Shown here: in pieces, positions 10,401 through 21,032 of the stretch
Layout of the letters: each line of letters starts with the position of its first letter
How positions within the stretch are numbered: position 1 is the stretch's first letter
Assembly (NCBI GenBank): GCA_964020085.1
Contig: OZ026602.1
Span: 24,467,055 to 24,531,054, forward strand
Direction of reading: 5' to 3'
Length of the DNA stretch: 64,000 nucleotides
DNA from: Micromussa lordhowensis
Lineage: Eukaryota; Cnidaria; Anthozoa; Scleractinia; Lobophylliidae
Notes under the pieces: generated by a model
Database searches by the model: none
What the model was told of the DNA's origin: nothing
What the model saw: the letters and a program-made list of their open reading frames with translations, nothing else
Translations under genes and position numbers: made by a program

Positions 10401-13400
10401 ACATGTAGCTAGTCTGTTATGTAGCTACTTAGCCAGTCAGTGAACCAGGCAGTCAGTCAATCAATTACTTACTAGCCAATCAGTTACATAGCCAGTCAGT
10501 CAGCCAGGCAGTCAGTCAGTCAGTCAATTACTTACTAGCCAGTCAGTTACCTAGCCATTCAGTCGGTCTGTCTGTAATTTAGCCAGCCAACCAGTGTATC
10601 AACTGGTAGACAGTGGGTCAGTCATTTAATCAGGCTGTCTGTCCCTCTCCATCCATCAGTCAGTCATTCAGTTGGTCAGTTGGCCAGTAAGCTAATCAGT
10701 CTTAGGGTTAGGGTTAGTATTGTAACATACAGTGTAATGCAGAACTGCTGTTAAGAACTACTGTTAAGAGAGAACTTTGTGTTTTCATTATAACTATTTT
10801 TTACTTTATATTTTCCACAGGACCTTCAGGATGTTCAAGAAGATGTGTCTGAGTCCTTGAGAGTTTGCCTCATAGATTGCTCTCAGATTGAGAAAGAAAA
10901 TGTAACAAATTTATGAGATCTGTATTAAAAGTTTACATGTATGCAGTTCATTAATAACTGTCAAAATGACTGTCAAAGCATTCTTAAGGCCAACCTTGCT
11001 TCACTCCCCACTAAAACAGCATCATTCATTGATTTGCTTAAGGCAAAATTATCTTATAAGAAACTATCTTGCTGGTGCCAAAACTTCAGAACTACAAGGA
11101 GTGGTAAATTTGCAATTTTAATTTCCATCCAAGATTTAAACGACAAATATTGCAAATTTTATTTTCTAAAAAAGAAGAAATTAATGACAAAAAGCACTTT
11201 AAATTTATTCAATATTTTTATCAAATGGTTCATTTTTTCTACTATTTTATTCACTATTGTTGGCACATTGTTCTATTCCTAGATAGTCAGTAGTGTGCAA
11301 AGACTGGAGAGTATACAAAATATGTTCCAGCTGATGAATACTAGAGAAGATATCTCGACATTTGTACAAGCCAACAACCCAGGAAATTACACCTTACCAG
11401 TCAAAAGTTTTCACAGACCAGAGGAGAGCCAGTCATTGGTGAGGGGCACGACTTATATAATGTGGACTTGCCATGCAGTTTTGCAATAATTCATTATTAA
11501 TTATAATAGTGAAACCTCTGTTAAGGACGTTCGCGCTAATTATTTCTGCACATCCTTACTGCGCATGCAAATTCACATGCCACGTCATCCATGAGCGCAT
11601 GCGCTAAGTCATAAAATAAACAAATGATAAGGCAGATGGCCATTGCTAGAGCTTTGACTGGATTTAATGATCTTCAACGTTCGGTGACCCCAATGTTTCT
11701 TTCGATGTATCATTTTTTCTACTGATTTTCTACGTTCCGGGAAAAAATGAAAAAATCTATTGACTAGAAGTTTAAATTTTTGGCAAAATGCACCATCAAA
11801 TTTCGTTCTTAGTAGTTCTTTGTGCATCTGTGCGGCGGTCTCAAATGCCTCTTAAAGGGTGACATTTTGTGAAAACGTTAGTAAGGTTTGGAATTATTTA
11901 CGCAGCAGACCCACTTCTACAAAATATGACTAAGATCGTTTGCCTCCGTTGACTCACCTTCGATATTTTTAACTATAAACTGTAGACCGTGCTCGATTTA
12001 TCTCTGAAACGAGGACCCCCAAATTTTTTTGCATTTCCGGTACAAGTAACTCATTATCTGCCTGCAGTAAAAATGTAAAAAAATTCTATCGACTGGAAAA
12101 ATTTCGCGCGAACATCCTTAAGTGGACCCCTTAGAAATCAGGAAAGTGTTACTTAAGCCTGGTTCACACTGAGACATAAGCATAAACACAAGCATAAACA
12201 TTATTATTAAACATAAGCATGACAAATGTTCTCACTTGTTGCATTAGCACAACAAAAGGGACATACGCAAGTGCAGTGAGCTCCAGAATGAATCCGCGGG
12301 AGTATGGGACGAGCCACGTTTTCAAAATGGCGGTCAAAGACAAAATTCTCCTGCTGCTGTTGCAGTTTATATAAGTCTTAATTTCAAATGGCCTTGTTCA
12401 AGAACAGAGCTGAATAATGTTCTCTTACCAGTACTAACAACAACCGCTTCTGCAACATCTTTCCAGCGAAGCTTTTTTTGTTTATATTCTTGAAATCATC
12501 TGAGGATTTGTTGTAGAGGCAGGGATAATTGCAAACTGCCTCGGCAAGTTTTTCTCATAGAAAACAGTACTCTCAGAGGCCATTTTGGACTGCATTGGAC
12601 ATAATTAAGTTGAATATCCACTGGCATCAAACACAACTGCTTCCTTGGGATTTTGCTAATGCTTACGTTACACCTGGTTCACACACTTAGAAAATGGAAA
12701 CAAATCCTTTTTCTTATGCGTATGCCACTCTCGTTTTACACCGCTTGTGCCTATGCTTATGTCGCAGCGTGAAGCAGGCTTTAGGAGGGGTGTCAGCATG
12801 GCAGAAATGTATGCGCATTTTATTGAGTGTACACATTTTGAACAAGCCAGGGCCAGCAGGGGATGCTTATGCCACTGCGGCCTCCGGATGCTCAATCCAG
12901 AATAGCCAGTGCTTGCCCACTCCATGCCAATATATTGTTATTAATAGTGACAGCAAGACTTGACCATCAAATGTACATGTAGTTATAAATGAGCTACAAG
13001 AAGTTTCCAAAATTCATAATCAATCTTTGAAATCTCCTCTAAGAATGTAGTAGACAACAAGCTTTATTTGGTGGATGTGACAGAACCTGTCCTTAAAAGA
13101 AAATATATCGCTCTCCAGATAAAGGTATTTGTTTTGACTTTTGTTGAATATTAACTATTAATTGGGTGTTGTTTGAGGTATGCAAAGATCTTCACTCAAA
13201 CTGGAGGTGGGACAGTAGGAGTAGGTTTTTATATATTAACCTGTCTAAAATTCCTGTCTAATAATATTAGCGTGCGAGCAGGCTCGCCATTGAGTCATGC
13301 GCCTTTGAGTCTTCTTAGCAGAGGTGAATACTTTTAGGAAGTGTCCAATCAGGCCACTTTTCATGTAAGTGAGCTGTTCACCTATTAGATACACATGTAT

Positions 13401-16400
13401 GTGTCCAGGCAAGAGACTGCCCACCTATGAGAAGTGTTTACGTAGGGCAGATTTACAGCTAAAAGAGGTTTGCTCTGTGGGGAAGTGACTATCTGCCTGA
13501 GATAGTTGCCCACTGTCGCCCCCTAGATCCTTTTTCAAGAAACTTTCTATGTCTATGTTGCTTAGTGGAGGTGTCCAGCTACGAAAATTATCAGCCTGTA
13601 GTAGTAGTGGACTGCCACTAGTAACACATTTTGATTTTTGCCTTGCTGCAGTTACGGAACTTTGATCCATCAATTAAAAAAGATCATGAGGCCGTCAAAT
13701 CCCTCAAACAGTTGCAAGAAAGGTAGGTATTAACCTAATAACAAGGTGTACATTCCTGAAAGGTGTTTAACGTGTGCAAGGTTTGACCTTTTGCAGTCCC
13801 CAAGTGTTACAATCACTTCTAAAACAAAATAAACAGTGAAGACATAGATGATCATTGCAGTTATATACACAACTTAAGCAGCTGTGAAATTAAAGTCTAA
13901 AAAGAATTCAGGCCTGACCTGGATTCGAACCATCTACGGGTATATTACAAACTAGAAATATGACCAGCTCCCAGTTGGTTTGATAGCTCAGTTGGTAGAG
14001 CACTGGATTGGTTTCGCAGAGGTCATGGGTTCGAATCCCGTTCAGGCCTTTTTTCAGGCTTAAATTGCAATGATCATCTATGTCTTCATATCTTTCTCCG
14101 CAGTTCGAATATATGAGCTTTCGTGTATTCATTTGCAAAATAAACAGTATCGCATGAAAGTACTGCTGAAAAGCTTTTCACACACCAGGGCTTCATCCAT
14201 AGACTCGAAAGTGAGAACTACCTTGCACAGCATAATAAACAGTACCACAAGCGTACTGCTCAATAGCTTTTATTTGAATGGTCACACACTAGACTCGGAA
14301 GTTAGAACCACCTTGCATACCATACTAAACAATACCACATGAAAGTGCTGTTTAATAGCTTTCATTTGAATGGTCACACACTAGGCTTTCCTCCACAGAC
14401 TTCAAAGTTAGAACCACCTTGTACAGCATACTAAACAGTATGAAGTGCTGTAATGCTAAAGTACTTTTATCTGAAGTACTTTTATCTAAAGTACTTTTAT
14501 CTGATTGCTGTCACTCTAATAATCCAAATAAATTATTTCAGAACTGAGGGGGAACAGTTTTCATTTAATTACAACCAAATAATTTTTTTCCAGCTATTCA
14601 CAAAACCCATCATACGGAAATGCCGCAGAAGTCGAGGAAGATCTGTTAAAGCAAAAGAATGAACTGAGAGTTAAAGAATGGCTTTGTTCTGTTGCTAAGG
14701 AACAGGTAGGCTTGGCAGGAAGGAAAACACGTGTCTTGAATAATAATTATTATATTGCATGCGTATATGTGGTAAGGAGGACAAAAATTTGGCTAGTTGC
14801 TGGGTTGTTAAAATACTTCAGTTTCTGCTGTTAGACTATTTAATATGTATTAAACTTGTTTCCTTATTATTTTTTTAAAAACAAGGCCAACCTTTCAAAA
14901 CAGAGCAGTATTGAACTGAGTGCCGTAAAAGTATTACCCAAATAATCACTTTGGCCAATCACAAAGAACATAGATAGTCCAATAAACCAATCAAAACTCG
15001 AAAAAAATGTCTGTACCTGACGCAAAGCGCGCGAAAACGTATGCGTAGAGTCACGACTGGTTTTGCTTTTGACAGCCTTGCAAACTGTTACCTGAAAAAA
15101 AATGCTGTGGGTAACTTGTAACAGAGTAGCATGTTACCTGCCTGGCAGTAGTTGAGTCACTAGGCTTCGTTCAGCTAAAACAGACAAATCAAAGCAATTG
15201 TCACGTTCCTTTTATTGTTATTTAATACGTTATTTGCAAGATCACAAGATGTGAGGCATATAATTTACCTCACCATATTCTGTTAGTATAAATCTACTAG
15301 CGTTCCATCGCGAATGTCGTTCTCTGATTGGCTACGCTACTCACTATCTATTCAACTTTGTTTAACGAGGGTGACACACAACAGTCTTCAACTGATAAAC
15401 CCGTGGCCCTCGAATTCCCGATCGAAAATGAATTTTAGTGATGGTGGTGTAGTGGTGGTGAATTAGCCTTAGTAGTATATATACTGAAACAATAAGGTTA
15501 TCGATTTCTGTGCATGATAGGTGACTTGGGCTGCGTCCTCGTCAACTATCGATAGAAAAAATCTTGAGCTCATAATCTAAATGTTAATTATCTATTCTTT
15601 TCGTGTTTCCTTTATAGACTAAACTTTTCACTGCAGAAGTTCTAAACAGACTTCAAGTTACCGAAGATGATCTCCAAGATGAAACCATCAGTGACGATGA
15701 GACTGTAACAGAAAAATTGGACAAAAGACAAAGTGTTGTCAGCACGAAAGGAAAGAAAATAAGGAAAGCTGGACAACACCAGTTTGAGGAACACACTTTT
15801 AAAAAACCTAAATTCTGTTACTATTGTAAAGGACTCATAAAAGGTAAACCAACTGCATTTGTATATCAGTGTCTGTTAAGGATGGTCACTGCCTCATGCT
15901 ATGAGTCACACATTCGCCAAACTGGTTCGCTTGCAGAAGGTTTCCCTGGTTTCCAGTTTTGTCTCAAGTACACTGTATCTGCGTACTACGCTTCGGGTCT
16001 CTTTTATTTCGTCTGTGCTTTTCTAATTCATCTTAGGCTCTATTTTCTTTGAAGACCGGTCTGGCTGTGACAGATCTACCCAACTAAGTTTGAAAGACTA
16101 GCAAGAAAGCGCGAAAGATCAGTATACCTAGCGTGGCAGTATGCCCTAAAAGCGAGCTGACCCAGCTTCCTCAAAATTGCTCGACTTTTTCTGATTTTCC
16201 AAGATCTATCCATGACTTTTCTAATGTAAGATCTTGGCATTTGTGGATGGTCATTGCCCAAGCTAACCGTAAAGATAATTGTTGCCTTTCAGCGTTGTCT
16301 TTAAGTTGCTCTGATTCTAGTGCTGTAAAAGGGGTTTTAAGGGTAAAGTTATTTTCTGCACTATCAAGAACTTTTGTCAGGAATTGAACGTGCATACCTC

Positions 16401-19400
16401 CGTTGTACGCTACGCATTAGTGTGTTAACACTGTATCAATGTGTCTACCCTATGTCTTTCTTTCTCTGATCCACTTCCATCTCTTGTTTGCAGGATTAAT
16501 TCGACAGGGTGCACGGTGTAAAGCTTGTAAAATGAGCGTTCATCATAAGTGTCGTGACAATGTACCATACTGTCCTGGAGACAGGGTGAGTATTGTGCAG
16601 GGGATGGCCTTTTCCAGTTCCTCGTTCTCCATTCGCTTTCCCCACAAACCCAGAGCCTGGGGCAGGCTGGCAAGGGGAATAGTCGAAGACCCTGGATGGG
16701 ATGCTAGCCCCCAGCATTCAATTCGCCAGTACCCAATTAGGTAGAACACGACACAGTGACCCCGGACAGGGTTCGTAGCGCGACGGCTTGCTCCGGAGTC
16801 CACCACACTTACCATTAGGCTACCTCGTCTGCTCTGCATTGATGGTAGTTGCCAAATTAACGGAATATTGTTGTATATCTTGCAGTCTGCTAAGGGACAG
16901 TCGATGCGGATACAACGCAATCAAGATGACGATTCAGACGGTCCCGTGTACAGCGACGTTGATGATTCTCCCACCCCACCCCCTCACAGGAGAGCGCTGG
17001 GTCCGTCCGCATCGTTACCTGTTTACAGGACAGATCACGACTTTTATGGTATGAAAGATTTTGCCAAAGATGCGTGTTTGTTAATAAGTTATCTACCATA
17101 AACAACGGTAACTTCATTTGTGTTCCTCCTCGTCGCCGTTAGTGGAAATTGGTGTAGAGGGTTTTGTTAGGGTTAAATCTGATGTTAAGAGAGGTGAGAC
17201 AAACTTGAAATTTCCTTCACATCTTTCCTTATAAGTGTTGCGTCCAACAATGTTTGGTAACAACAATGACTGAGGGAGAGGAGGACAGGGCAGGAGAGGA
17301 GAGGGGAGGAGAGGGAAGGTTAATTGTTGTTCTCTTATTCTATTTAAGATCTGAAGTGGTTGTTTTTCTAAATTTTGTTTCAGGCGGCATCCCATTCTCT
17401 ACCCGTAACTCATCCCCATAGTTATTAGCTCTTGAGTAACTCTTGAGCCGTGTCTTAGTATTGATTTCTGATTTTATAATACTTTTAGATGCAGTAGAGG
17501 CGATGATTCCGTCATCAGGAACGGTAAGAGCATGGTTGAATAATAACTACTTATTAACCGAGAGTGAGGTCTTATGGGAAAATATTAAACCTCGGCCTTG
17601 CCGTATTGACCGAGCGATAGCTTGTTACATAATCCTTCACGCTTCGTAACCATGGTAGTAAACGACAATGTTACAGGAAGGTGCAGCACTGAATGTTTTT
17701 GACGTATCTGCTTTTCAGGAACTGGGTAGTATTGTTTCCTTCATAGCAGTTTCCTGGGTAGTCACGCAGTGTTTCTCGTCACCAACGGCGTGACGACCGC
17801 AATACATTTAATCGCATGGTTTAACTAGGCTCGATTTCCAGCCGCTGTTCGGGAAACGAGCCCGCGCTCCTCCACCGAACTCACGGCTGGACTCGTCTGG
17901 TTGCCTTTGTTAGTTTCAACCAATCGGAGCAGTGCCCGCAGAATTTCGGGGAGGAACGTAGACCGGACACGAGAGAGCGGCGGAAATCGAGCCTAGGTTT
18001 AACTGATGTCAATGATTCTAGATATGTATAGCGAAATTAATGAATTGCACTTGTTCCTGTATGGAAGACGTACAAATCATTTAGCATCCACTTAGTTTGT
18101 AAAAGACTTTACATCCTGACTGAGTTCACCCCAAACACATGAGACGCAATATTATAGGACTCGCTCGTTGAACATATACATATATATATATATTTATTTA
18201 TTTATTTATTTATTTTCTCGCCTCACTGTGTTCTTAATAATTAATATCACTTAATTCTCTGTTCTTTCAGAAGTGCTGTGTGGCTCTATATGATTTCAAT
18301 GGCGAAAATGATGGAGATCTTAAACTATGGTGAGAACTTGACTTTAAATTCGTTTGTTGATATCAAATCACAATCTTATTTTAAAGTAACGATAGTTGAA
18401 GTCACAAGGTTCGTTTTTGTCACTAAACGATTCGCAAATTATTTCATGACAAGTCACCAACAACAGCTATGATGGGCAAAACCTTCCACAAACATTTGTG
18501 TAGAGCGGTTTTAATAGGCCATTTCCGAGCTGCCTGTCTCAACCTTTTATATGAAAATGAGTTCCCTATACAGGTGACTTGATGTTGATGTTAAATTAAG
18601 TGTAATCAGTTGCATTAGTGGTATGTTTACTGGTTATTGACGGCTGTTTCTGGATATCAGTCTTCACGGTTTGATTTTCGTGATACTGCACTGTATAAAG
18701 ACTTCCTGGTGAACATGAAAATGTGAGGGTAGAACACACTACTGAAGATTTCCTGTTGTGTTGCAGTGCTGGGGACAAAGTTAACGTAATAAACAGTGCG
18801 GATGAAAATTGGTGGGAGGTAAGACAAAGTGGTTCTTGATTTATCATGGCATACAATAGTCATAAAGTGTCCTATAATAGCTAAAGAGTGACGTACTCCC
18901 GCTCAGCGTTATAAGGTCACACTTCCAAGAGTAGTTTTTATGCGCCTGAGAAGTATGTTTAGGTAACAATTGTTTTCAGACGTTTGTTGAAATTGCTCTT
19001 TTTTTGTTTCGGGTTTTGCTCGCACCTATCTACAGTTTATTTATCAACGCACATCAGTAAATAGTTTTAACTTAGGAGTATCATTAGCTTTTCCTGTGTA
19101 TTCGTCAAACGTTAAGCGCTGGCCAAAGAGACTCGCAAGTAGCCGCAAATAGAAATTGCGTGGAAACCTCCGTTGGGTGGCGGAATGGACTCGCAAGTTT
19201 CCTCGCAAGTACACGCAAGTCGCAAAAACCCATTTCAAGGCTGACATATCCTTTATTTCATTGGCTAATGGGTTGCTATAACAACGCATGGACGACACTC
19301 AACTTGCGTTGACTTGGGTTGGGTGGCCAAACGGTGAAAATCACTAGAAAGACAAAGGTATAAAAATTAATGTCCGGCGTTTTATAGATGTTTAGATTAC

Positions 19401-21032
19401 TGGTATCAACAAAGACGAGTCGTTATGAATTTTACACTGAATATTTTAGTGACAGCTGAGCAGAAGACTTTGTTTACAGGTGTCAAATTAGCTAGTGTCA
19501 AGATGGTCATAGCCTTCCTTTTCGGCGGGTGATCAGTAACTAATTACTGTCACGTTTCAATATGTTTAATGCTGAGGCCTTTGCCTTTATGGTTATAAGG
19601 CTCAGTAAACTAATGTCGCTTTGTACGTTTTCTCAAGGGTTCAACTAAAGGTCAAACTGGGTTCTTTCCAGCTTCGTATGTACAGGTATGACGGACAATG
19701 TCTCTGTCTCTATGTCTGTGTGGGTATCTGTCTGACTGTCCGTCTGTCTGTCTGATTTTTTTCAGTTCTTGAAGTTGATTAGTGAATGCCACGTTTGACT
19801 TAGAGTTGTTTATTTTTTCATTCAAAAATGCTGTGGCGGTTTGCTTAAAAAAGGATTCTTTTATTCAAATTTGAGTATAGGAAAATCATTCCACTGTAAT
19901 CTGAAGTGCGAGCAACTGAACTTGAATCCGATGAAGATTTCGTCAATGTCGTGGGGCGGAATATATCGCATATGCGTTCCTTGTTACGAAGTCAAACGTC
20001 TGTTTCCAGCGTTTCATTTCCCTTATTGTGACACCAAGGCACATACAGTCAGAGGTATTTTACAAACTGCTCGAGTTAAAAGAGTATGGACAAATTGCTG
20101 GGACTCACTTAAATGCCGTCAAGGCGTACCTCATGGAACCTTAGCGTGTACACAAATAACACGAAAACCTCTGTTGACGTCTGACATACTGTGACTTTTT
20201 TGCAGGTTATTTCACCAGATGACGTCATTCTTCGCTGTTTGTTCGATTTCTCTGGTCAAGAAGGAGATGAGCTGACGATTCAAGCAAATCAGGTCAGTGG
20301 CTTTTTGTGTTACAACAGGCGCAACTTGGCGGAGTGGTAAAGAGAAAGGCCGTTATCATCAATGGACCCTGGAATTGTCATGAAAATGTCTATGTAACTA
20401 CACAATAAGGACCTTGTTAGCCTGTTCCAGGCTCTCGGTAGTTGGGGACGAGCGAAAACGAGCGAGAAAAAAATGAGGGAGGACTAAGGCGAGGAGCGGC
20501 GGGAGAGCCTGTAAGACTTTCTTTAACGACCCTCTTCTGGTATAGCAGGAGCTGCTATACCCTCTGATTGGTCAATTTTGAGTCCAGAGACCTGGCTATC
20601 AAGCTCTTAGAGAATGGAATTGCGAGATGGTAAACTTGGATTGACAAGATATGAGGTAACCGCCGGAGTGTTGATAGTACTGTCAAAATTGACCAAGCAG
20701 AGGGTATAGCAGCTCGTGCTATACCAGAAGAGGGTCGTTAAAGAAAGTCTTACAGGCTCTCCCGTCGCTCCTCGCCTTAGTCCTCCCTCGTTTTTTCTCG
20801 CTCGTTTTCGCTCGTCCCCAACTACCGAGAGCCTGGAACAGGCTAGGACCTTGTAAAATATTATTACAAACGCTGATTATTTTGACAGGTTTGTGGTCTT
20901 TCGTTATTCTTTCAGATTGTCGTTCAGATAAGGGACGAAGGGAACGGTTGGATCGTTGGTAGAACGGGCTCTGTGGAGGGGGCCTTCCCAGCGTCATACG
21001 TGGAAAAACTTCGTAATAATGGTCCAGAGTAG
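4437..21032 (+). CDS. F-BAR / C1 / SH3 / SH3 membrane-actin adaptor (Bzz1-like architecture), 21 exons
   Basis: Exons: 4437-4539, 7374-7482, 8227-8293, 8700-8789, 9096-9158, 9602-9673, 9786-9902, 10821-10901, 11283-11438, 13044-13124, 13652-13722, 14594-14705, 15618-15843, 16494-16585, 16886-17048, 17489-17523, 18271-18329, 18767-18818, 19638-19685, 20206-20292, 20916-21032. They total 2001 nt, 666 residues, and all phases agree. Residues about 20-285 form an F-BAR domain: AIKLLKTVGEFAHK, then CWETLLGEYEKQ, then HNAYVLQL. Residues 428-476 are a C1 finger with the complete pattern H-x12-C-x2-C-x13-C-x2-C-x4-H-x2-C-x6-C. An acidic, proline-containing linker follows (SPTPPP), then SH3 domains at 547-599 (VALYDF, ENWWE, FFPASYV) and about 605-660 (CLFDF, GNGWIVG, AFPASYVE). 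F-BAR proteins bend membranes and their SH3 domains recruit WASP-type actin regulators; the C1 finger may bind diacylglycerol or lipid. Yeast Bzz1 has this domain order. Vertebrate FCHSD and nostrin proteins lack the C1 finger. Confidence 0.9.
5540..5877 (+). mobile_element. 5'-truncated copy of the TTAAGGACGTTCGCG MITE
   Basis: From AAAATGCACCATCCAAT to GCGTGAACGTCCTTA the order of words matches the right two thirds of the intact element at 11521-12121 (TTTTGTGAGAAC, ACTGTAGA, TCTATCGA). The left terminus is missing. It lies in the first intron of the F-BAR gene. Confidence 0.55.
5949..6131. mobile_element. Foldback element with hammerhead core (Penelope-like remnant)
   Basis: Two arms of about 80 bp, 5949-6032 and 6054-6131, are inverted copies. 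Both carry CTCAGAGTTTCATGC or its complement and an outer TATTATAATA. The left arm plus the centre hold the hammerhead-like fold described separately. It lies in the first intron of the F-BAR gene. Confidence 0.6.
6002..6051 (-). ncRNA. Hammerhead-ribozyme-like motif, minus strand (stem II weakened)
   Basis: Reading the minus strand: ACTTGC, CTGATGA, a stem-loop, GAAA, a short stem ACT..AGT, the cleavage base A, then GCAAGT. The outer six bases pair perfectly (ACTTGC with GCAAGT) and both conserved core boxes are present. The two pairs of stem II next to the core are mismatched; GCTT/AAGC pairs beyond them. Activity is therefore doubtful. Confidence 0.5.
6569..6610 (-). ncRNA. Hammerhead ribozyme-like fold (left arm)
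   Basis: This is the minus-strand mirror of the motif at 6968-7009: TCTGC, CTGATGA, GTGC-ATAC-GCAC hairpin, GAAA, short stem III, then GTAGG. One base differs from the right arm (GTAGG for GCAGG), changing a stem I pair to G-U. Confidence 0.6.
6968..7009 (+). ncRNA. Minimal type I hammerhead ribozyme-like fold (right arm)
   Basis: All parts are in order. Stem I strand TCTGC is at 6968-6972, CTGATGA at 6973-6979, stem II GTGC/GCAC with loop ATAC at 6980-6991, GAAA at 6992-6995, and a very short stem III ACT-CAG-AGT at 6995-7003. The cleavage-site U is 7004, and the second stem I strand GCAGG is at 7005-7009. A tiny stem III is the published hallmark of hammerheads in Penelope-like elements. 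Predicted cleavage follows 7004. Confidence 0.7.
8444..8640 (+). mobile_element. SINE body fragment (GTTCTTGGGTAAGACACTTTAC family)
   Basis: TTCTTGGGTAAGACACTTTA, then TATCCACCT, then TATAAATGGATACTGG, then GACTAGCATTCC follow in the same order as in the fuller SINE at 42582-42903. The tRNA-like head is missing. It lies in the third intron of the F-BAR gene. Confidence 0.65.
10055..10695 (+). repeat. Degenerate CAGT/GTCA tetranucleotide tract with short TTAGGG tail
   Basis: About 640 bp of variants of CAGTCAGTCAGC and TCAATTACTTACTAGCCAGTC, with a visible higher-order unit of 60-70 bp. Immediately after it, 10702-10717 reads TTAGGGTTAGGGTTAG, nearly three animal telomere units. The tract lies in the intron before the eighth exon of the F-BAR gene. 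A shorter, similar tract is near 63755-63825. Confidence 0.8.
11521..12121. mobile_element. TTAA-flanked MITE, TTAAGGACGTTCGCG family, intact copy
   Basis: The left end is TTAAGGACGTTCGCGC (11521) and the right end is GCGCGAACATCCTTAA (12121). The TTAA at each border fits the target site of piggyBac or Kolobok elements. A truncated relative is at 5540-5877. It lies in an intron of the F-BAR gene and has no transposase frame. Confidence 0.7.
13911..14055 (+). mobile_element. tRNA-like SINE remnant (Thr-like, anticodon GGT)
   Basis: Positions 13977-14048 fold almost as a tRNA. The acceptor GGTTTGA pairs with TCAGGCC (two G-U pairs), followed by D-arm GCTCAGTTGGTAGAGC, a weak anticodon stem around TTGGTTT, and T-arm ATGGG-TTCGAAT-CCCGT. 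A TTTTTT run follows. Eukaryotes rarely use a GGT anticodon, and a second inverted T-arm (GGTTCGAATCC, minus strand, 13921-13931) lies upstream, so a SINE or tRNA pseudogene is more likely than a working tRNA. Confidence 0.6.
16675..16832 (-). mobile_element. SINE, minus strand (same family as 42582-42903)
   Basis: On the minus strand the tRNA-like head reads GTAGCCTAATGGTAAG, then GGACTCCGGAGC, and continues into TTGGGTACTGGCGAATT and GCTAGCATCCCATCCAGGG, matching the other copies in order. It sits between the 14th and 15th exons of the F-BAR gene. Confidence 0.65.
17826..17995. mobile_element. TAG...CTA foldback MITE with 8-9 bp target duplication
   Basis: Ends TAGGCTCGATTTCC and GGAAATCGAGCCTA are exact inverted repeats, extended to about 20 bp with one mismatch. 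GGTTTAAC flanks both sides (17818-17825 and 17996-18003). It lies in the intron before the first SH3 exon. Related elements are at 20418, 50696 and 51834. Confidence 0.75.
18178..18215 (+). repeat. TA and TTTA microsatellite
   Basis: A run of TA dinucleotides passes directly into TTTA repeats, 56 nt upstream of the exon at 18271. It is simple sequence within an intron. Confidence 0.85.
20418..20845. mobile_element. 428-bp TAG...CTA foldback with 9-bp target duplication (MULE-like)
   Basis: GGACCTTGT occurs exactly at 20409-20417 and 20846-20854. Between them the element begins TAGCCTGTTCCAGGCTCTCG and ends with its exact complement. Inverted arms of about 160-170 bp enclose a short spacer. 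Nine-base duplications and very long terminal inverted repeats are the mark of Mutator-like elements. It lies in the last intron of the F-BAR gene, 70 nt before the final exon. Confidence 0.85.

Noticed and set aside
10055..10695. CRISPR-like array
   Set aside because: Repeats are degenerate tetranucleotides without constant repeat and spacer lengths, in an animal intron.
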